Positions 60,834-64,000 of a stretch of 64,000 nucleotides of DNA are shown in pieces; within the stretch, counting starts at the first letter, position 1; each line of letters starts with the position of its first letter. Source of the stretch: JAWKHR01 sp041394725 (GTDB lineage Bacteria > Acidobacteriota > Vicinamibacteria > Vicinamibacterales > SCN-69-37); assembly GCA_041394725.1 (NCBI GenBank), contig JAWKHR010000025.1, forward strand, positions 1-64,000. The letters run 5' to 3'. Both the position numbers and the translations under genes were made by a program. Below the pieces are notes generated by a model, which searched no databases, was not told the origin of the DNA, and worked only from the letters and a program-made list of their open reading frames with translations.

Positions 60834-61178
60834 TTACTTCGACAGGGAGGACTCCGGCACCCAGCCGGTGCAGTCGCCGTGCTCGATGCGGTAGTACCAG
60901 CGCGAATCGAGCTGGTTGTACTTCGACTCGAGGACGGAGACCGCGACGCCGTGCTGGAGCGTGCAGACGGCCTCGGTGGGCGGCACCGTGTTCCAGATGT
61001 TGAGCACCGGTGCGATGATGCCGCCCTTGGCCCGGCCGTTGAGGTGGGCCTCGGCGCCGGCCTTCCAGGCGGGCGCGGCGGGGCCCGACGCGGCCGTCGC
61101 ACCGCCCGACCCGCACGCGGACGCACCGACCAGGATCGCCAGCGATGCCAGCGCGGCGCATGACAAGGACGTCCTCAT
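60834..61178 (-). CDS. SH3-like lipoprotein
   Basis: A 114-residue protein with a lipoprotein signal: a hydrophobic stretch ending in the lipobox LVGASAC near residue 23. After a short Gly/Ala linker comes an SH3b-like fold with VCTLQHGVAVSVLESKYNQL and WYYRIEHGDCTGWVPESSL. Such domains bind peptidoglycan or proteins in the envelope. Its ATG overlaps head to head with the ATG of the next gene (CATG, 61176-61179). Confidence 0.7.
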   Translation of the reverse strand: MRTSLSCAALASLAILVGASACGSGGATAASGPAAPAWKAGAEAHLNGRAKGGIIAPVLNIWNTVPPTEAVCTLQHGVAVSVLESKYNQLDSRWYYRIEHGDCTGWVPESSLSK

Positions 61179-62271
61179 GACTCGACTCCTCCGGCGGCTC
61201 TCGGGCGCCGGGCTGGGGCTGATCCTCCTGTTCGTGGGATCGGCACCGGCCGCCTGGCGCGACCCGGGGACGGCTGCGACGCGGCAGGCCGCGGCGTCCG
61301 ACCTCGATCGACTCCTCACCGAATATCGACACGGCGACGCCGGGGCTGCACTCGCCGCCCTGGCGGGCTGGGATCCGGCGCGCCTCGAGGCGGCCATCTC
61401 GGCCGGACGGGACCGCGATCGCGCGCCGTGGGACGCGGCCGCGCTGGCCCTCCTGCACAGCGAGGCCGCCGCGCGTCGCGACGCGGATGCCGGCCGGGCC
61501 GCCAGCCTGACCGAGGCCCGGCGCCTGATGACCGACGTCGCATGCCACCCCGACGCGGCCGGCGCCGACGCCGCGCTGCGCCGCGTGTGCCGCGACTGGT
61601 ACGTGCAGATGGTGGGCGAGTACTTCGATCTGTACCGCACCGACGACCGCTTCTCGCCCGGCGATCCTCTCGTGCTCATGGCCCGCGCCGCCTACGCCGA
61701 GCGGCGCATGGGGCCGGTCGAGGAACGGAACCACACCGGTGAGGACCTGATCGGCCTGACGCCGACCTCGCACGGACGGTTCAACACGTACGCCGATGAC
61801 GCGGTCCACCTGCTGCGGAAGGCGCTCGACGCCGACCCGTCGCTGGTGGAGGCGCGCGTGCGCCTCGGCCACGTCCTGTACCAGCTCGACCGGACCGGCG
61901 ACGCGCGCGCGGAGCTGGCCGACGCCATCGCCCGGGCGCGCGACGCGGAACGGCCGGACCAGGCGTACCTCGCGCACCTCTTCCTGGCGCGGATCGCCGA
62001 GGAGGCGGGTCGCGCCGACGAGGCGCTGGCCGCCTACGACGCCGCCATCGCGGTGGCGCCGCATCATCCCGCCGCGTCGCTCGCGGCCGCGCGCCTGCGT
62101 GCCGGGGCGGGCGACCTCGCCACGGCCGTGACGCTCGCCGCCGCGCCGCTCACGTCGCCGGGCGACGATGGCTTCGGCGACCTCGATCCGTGGACGCTCT
62201 ATCCGTACGGATCGTGGGGCAGCGACCGTCCCGCCGCGCTGGCGCGGCTGCGAGAGGCGGTGCGGCGATGA
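61177..62271 (+). CDS. Exported TPR-repeat protein
   Basis: A 364-residue protein with a signal peptide (about 5-26). The C-terminal half contains TPR-type helices such as ALDADPSLVEARVRLGHVLY and ADEALAAYDAAIAVAPHHPA, each matching part of the 34-residue repeat. The N-terminal half is helical with CHPDA and VCRDW cysteines. Presumed protein-protein adaptor in the envelope. It heads a three-gene operon with a VWA protein and an S41 protease (ATGA overlap). Confidence 0.72.
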   Translation: MTRLLRRLSGAGLGLILLFVGSAPAAWRDPGTAATRQAAASDLDRLLTEYRHGDAGAALAALAGWDPARLEAAISAGRDRDRAPWDAAALALLHSEAAARRDADAGRAASLTEARRLMTDVACHPDAAGADAALRRVCRDWYVQMVGEYFDLYRTDDRFSPGDPLVLMARAAYAERRMGPVEERNHTGEDLIGLTPTSHGRFNTYADDAVHLLRKALDADPSLVEARVRLGHVLYQLDRTGDARAELADAIARARDAERPDQAYLAHLFLARIAEEAGRADEALAAYDAAIAVAPHHPAASLAAARLRAGAGDLATAVTLAAAPLTSPGDDGFGDLDPWTLYPYGSWGSDRPAALARLREAVRR

Positions 62272-63002
62272 CGCGACGGCACGCCATCCCCACCCTGACG
62301 CTCGCGGCGGCGGCACTCGGCGCGGCCGTCCTGCTCGCGTCCGACACCCCCGTCTTCGCGCGCGGGCCGGCGGCCGACGCCGTCTCGGTCGTCTTCGTTC
62401 TCGACACGAGCGCGAGCGTGCAGCAGGGCCGGCTCGAGCGCGGGCACCGCGTCGCGCCCGCGCCGGAGAACTTCGACCAGCTCGTCTCGGCCGCGCGCCT
62501 GGTGCTCGGGGAACTCCGTCCGGACGACGAGGCCGCGCTCGTCACCTTCGCGGACCGCATCTCGCTCGTCGCGCCCTTCGCCGCCGGCGGCGGGACGGTG
62601 GGGCAGGGAATGGCCTCGGCCGCGCTGCGGCAGCCTCCGCGCGCGTTCCCGGCCTCGGTCGTCCATGACGCCGTGATCGCCGCGGCGGGCCTGGTGGCCG
62701 CCCGTGGCCGCCCGGCGCACGTGCTGCTCCTGAGCGACGGGGTCGACACGTCCAGCTGGGCGTCGCAACCGGAGGCCATCAACGCCGCGCGCGCCTTCGG
62801 CGTCGAGGTCGACTTCGTCACCGTGCCGCGCACCTACGAGACGTACGACGACGTGGACTCGGTGTATCCGGTGGACGTGGATCCGCTGGCGAAGAAGACC
62901 GGGGGACGGGTGCTGTCGGCGCGGGACGGCCGGCTGGCCACGAAGATCCGCGACCTGGTCGAGGGCTGGCGTGCCGCGGCCCTCTCGAGGACGGCCCGGT
63001 GA
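62268..63002 (+). CDS. Exported von Willebrand factor A protein
   Basis: A 244-residue protein: signal peptide (about 8-30) and a VWA domain. The metal-ion-dependent adhesion site is largely present: DTSAS (DxSxS) in VVFVLDTSASVQ near 46 and LLLSDGVDTSS near 150. It may bind a protein partner through a divalent ion. It overlaps the TPR gene by ATGA and the protease gene by GTGA. Confidence 0.78.
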   Translation: MTRRHAIPTLTLAAAALGAAVLLASDTPVFARGPAADAVSVVFVLDTSASVQQGRLERGHRVAPAPENFDQLVSAARLVLGELRPDDEAALVTFADRISLVAPFAAGGGTVGQGMASAALRQPPRAFPASVVHDAVIAAAGLVAARGRPAHVLLLSDGVDTSSWASQPEAINAARAFGVEVDFVTVPRTYETYDDVDSVYPVDVDPLAKKTGGRVLSARDGRLATKIRDLVEGWRAAALSRTAR

Positions 63003-64000
63003 GCGTCGCGGGTCCGACGCGGCCGCTGGTGCCGACCGGCTCGACGCGGCGCACTCGGACGCGGTCCGCGATGGCGGGGCTCGTCGTCGGCCTCGCGGTG
63101 GCGGCGCTCGCGACCGGCGCGGGCCTGCGCGCGCAGGGACTGAGCGCCAACGACAGCCAGCGCGTGAAGCGGATGCTCCAGGACGCCTACGAGGTCGTCA
63201 AGAAGCAGTACTACGACACCCGGTATCACGGTCTCGACTGGGACGGCCGGTACCGCGAGTACCAGGGCAAGGTGAACGCCGCCGCGTCGCTGAACCAGGC
63301 CGTCACCCTGATTGCCGCGTTCCTCGACGGCCTCCACGACTCGCACACGAGCTTCTACCCGCCCGCCCGTCCGTATCGCGTCGACTACGGCTACCGCCTC
63401 AAGGTCATCGGCGACGCGGTGTTCGTGACGAGCATCCCGGAGGATTCGGATGCCGCTGCGACGCTGCACCCCGGCGACGAGGTGCTCGCCGTCAACGGCG
63501 GGCCGGTCACGCGCGAGACGTTCCACACGATGCGCTACGTGCTGGGCGCGCTGTCGCCGCAGCCGTCCACGCGGCTGGTCGTGCGCGACCCGGCCGGCGC
63601 GACGCGGGAGCTGACGGTCCAGGCGAAGGTCACGCCCGGCCGCCAGCTGCGCGACCTGACGGGCGCGGCCCGGGGCGCCGAGCTCGACGACCTGATCCTG
63701 GAGGGCCAGCGCGAGCGCGAGGCGCTGCGCTCGCGGGTGGTCGAGGTCGGCGACGTGATGATCTGGCGGCTGCCGGAGTTCATCCAGGAGGACCACGAGA
63801 CCGACGCGCTGTTCGCCCGGGCGCGGACCCACGCGTCGCTCATTCTCGACCTCCGGGGCAACCCCGGCGGCCTGGTCGTGACGCTGCAGCGGATGCTCGG
63901 CAACGTGTTCGACCGCGACGTCGCGATCGGCGACCGCGTGTCGCGCGGGCACTACAGCGCCCTCACCGCGAAGTCGCGCGGCGCGGACGCCTACGGCGGC
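62999..64000 (+). CDS. S41-family C-terminal processing protease, 3' end outside the window
   Basis: At least 334 residues, cut by the window end. An N-terminal membrane segment or signal lies near 26-46 (AMAGLVVGLAVAALATGAG). It is followed by the helical cap with HDSHTSFY near 115, a PDZ domain (about 130-210, VLAVNGGPVTRETF), and the start of the protease core SLILDLRGNPGG near 284. The catalytic Ser-Lys pair lies beyond the end. Together with the TPR and VWA genes it suggests a surface proteolysis complex. GTG start within a GTGA overlap. Confidence 0.8.
   Translation, partial: MSVAGPTRPLVPTGSTRRTRTRSAMAGLVVGLAVAALATGAGLRAQGLSANDSQRVKRMLQDAYEVVKKQYYDTRYHGLDWDGRYREYQGKVNAAASLNQAVTLIAAFLDGLHDSHTSFYPPARPYRVDYGYRLKVIGDAVFVTSIPEDSDAAATLHPGDEVLAVNGGPVTRETFHTMRYVLGALSPQPSTRLVVRDPAGATRELTVQAKVTPGRQLRDLTGAARGAELDDLILEGQREREALRSRVVEVGDVMIWRLPEFIQEDHETDALFARARTHASLILDLRGNPGGLVVTLQRMLGNVFDRDVAIGDRVSRGHYSALTAKSRGADAYGG

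Overview
This 64 kb window comes from a very GC-rich (about 70% by eye), gene-dense bacterial chromosome. The gene set suggests an Acidobacteriota relative, possibly class Vicinamibacteria: VWFA-type exported proteins, a short BlaI/M56 pair, NamZ, M16 peptidase pairs, an ABHD18-like hydrolase and tandem PilZ proteins. That placement is inference from gene content; there is no rRNA or marker tree to confirm it. No insertion sequence, prophage, integrase or CRISPR array was seen.

Layout. 1-106 is a near-perfect copy of part of the M16 peptidase gene at 27.2 kb, followed by a C-rich gene-free stretch. 0.3-8.4 kb holds thiD divergent from bioY, then a minus-strand block: aldehyde dehydrogenase, glucose-6-phosphate isomerase, an exported methyltransferase, prenyl synthase and a membrane alkaline-phosphatase-fold protein. 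8.4-11.3 kb is a plus-strand run of erpA, a Fur-rubrerythrin fusion, a PHP phosphoesterase and an ABC-type ATPase that has lost its catalytic residues. 11.3-16.2 kb holds sodC, a HAD phosphatase, small exported or membrane proteins, selenocysteine tRNA, a cold-shock protein, tRNA-Ala(GGC), an AAC(3)-type acetyltransferase and an exported asparaginase. A gene-free patch at 16.2-16.5 kb carries an 11-bp-phased array of DnaA-box-like 9-mers. 16.5-30.9 kb is a long plus-strand run: an exported unknown protein, AddB and AddA, a zinc ribbon, a J-like protein, two membrane proteins, Mrp, an M16 pair, a quinone-reductase-like protein and a small membrane protein. 30.9-41.4 kb is metabolic: ABHD18-like hydrolase, rhodanese, amidase, Zn-dehydrogenase, VWFA protein, DsbA-like and AhpD-like proteins, pyruvate kinase, NhaA and an SRPBCC protein.

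41.5-47 kb is minus strand. It holds a tightly packed BlaI - M56 protease - PH/GRAM-like - NamZ operon (cell-wall sensing and muropeptide turnover) and a phospholipase-D-type synthase with fdhD. 47-56.4 kb looks like a metal (probably zinc) uptake locus: ZnuD-like TonB receptor, divergent LytS/LytTR two-component system, DUF2946-like protein, an outer-membrane protein whose frame is broken in a tandem repeat, ZnuA-like binding protein and permease, but no ATPase. 56.4-64 kb holds VanZ-like and unknown proteins, cystathionine beta-synthase, two PilZ proteins, an SH3-like lipoprotein, and a TPR - VWA - S41 protease operon that runs off the end.

Two window-wide habits stand out. Many first genes have a -10 hexamer ending only 4-9 nt before the start codon, which implies leaderless mRNAs. 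Operon genes are very often joined by 4-nt GTGA or ATGA stop/start overlaps. Two copies of a palindromic element with identical arm sequence lie at 30.85 and 41.4 kb.
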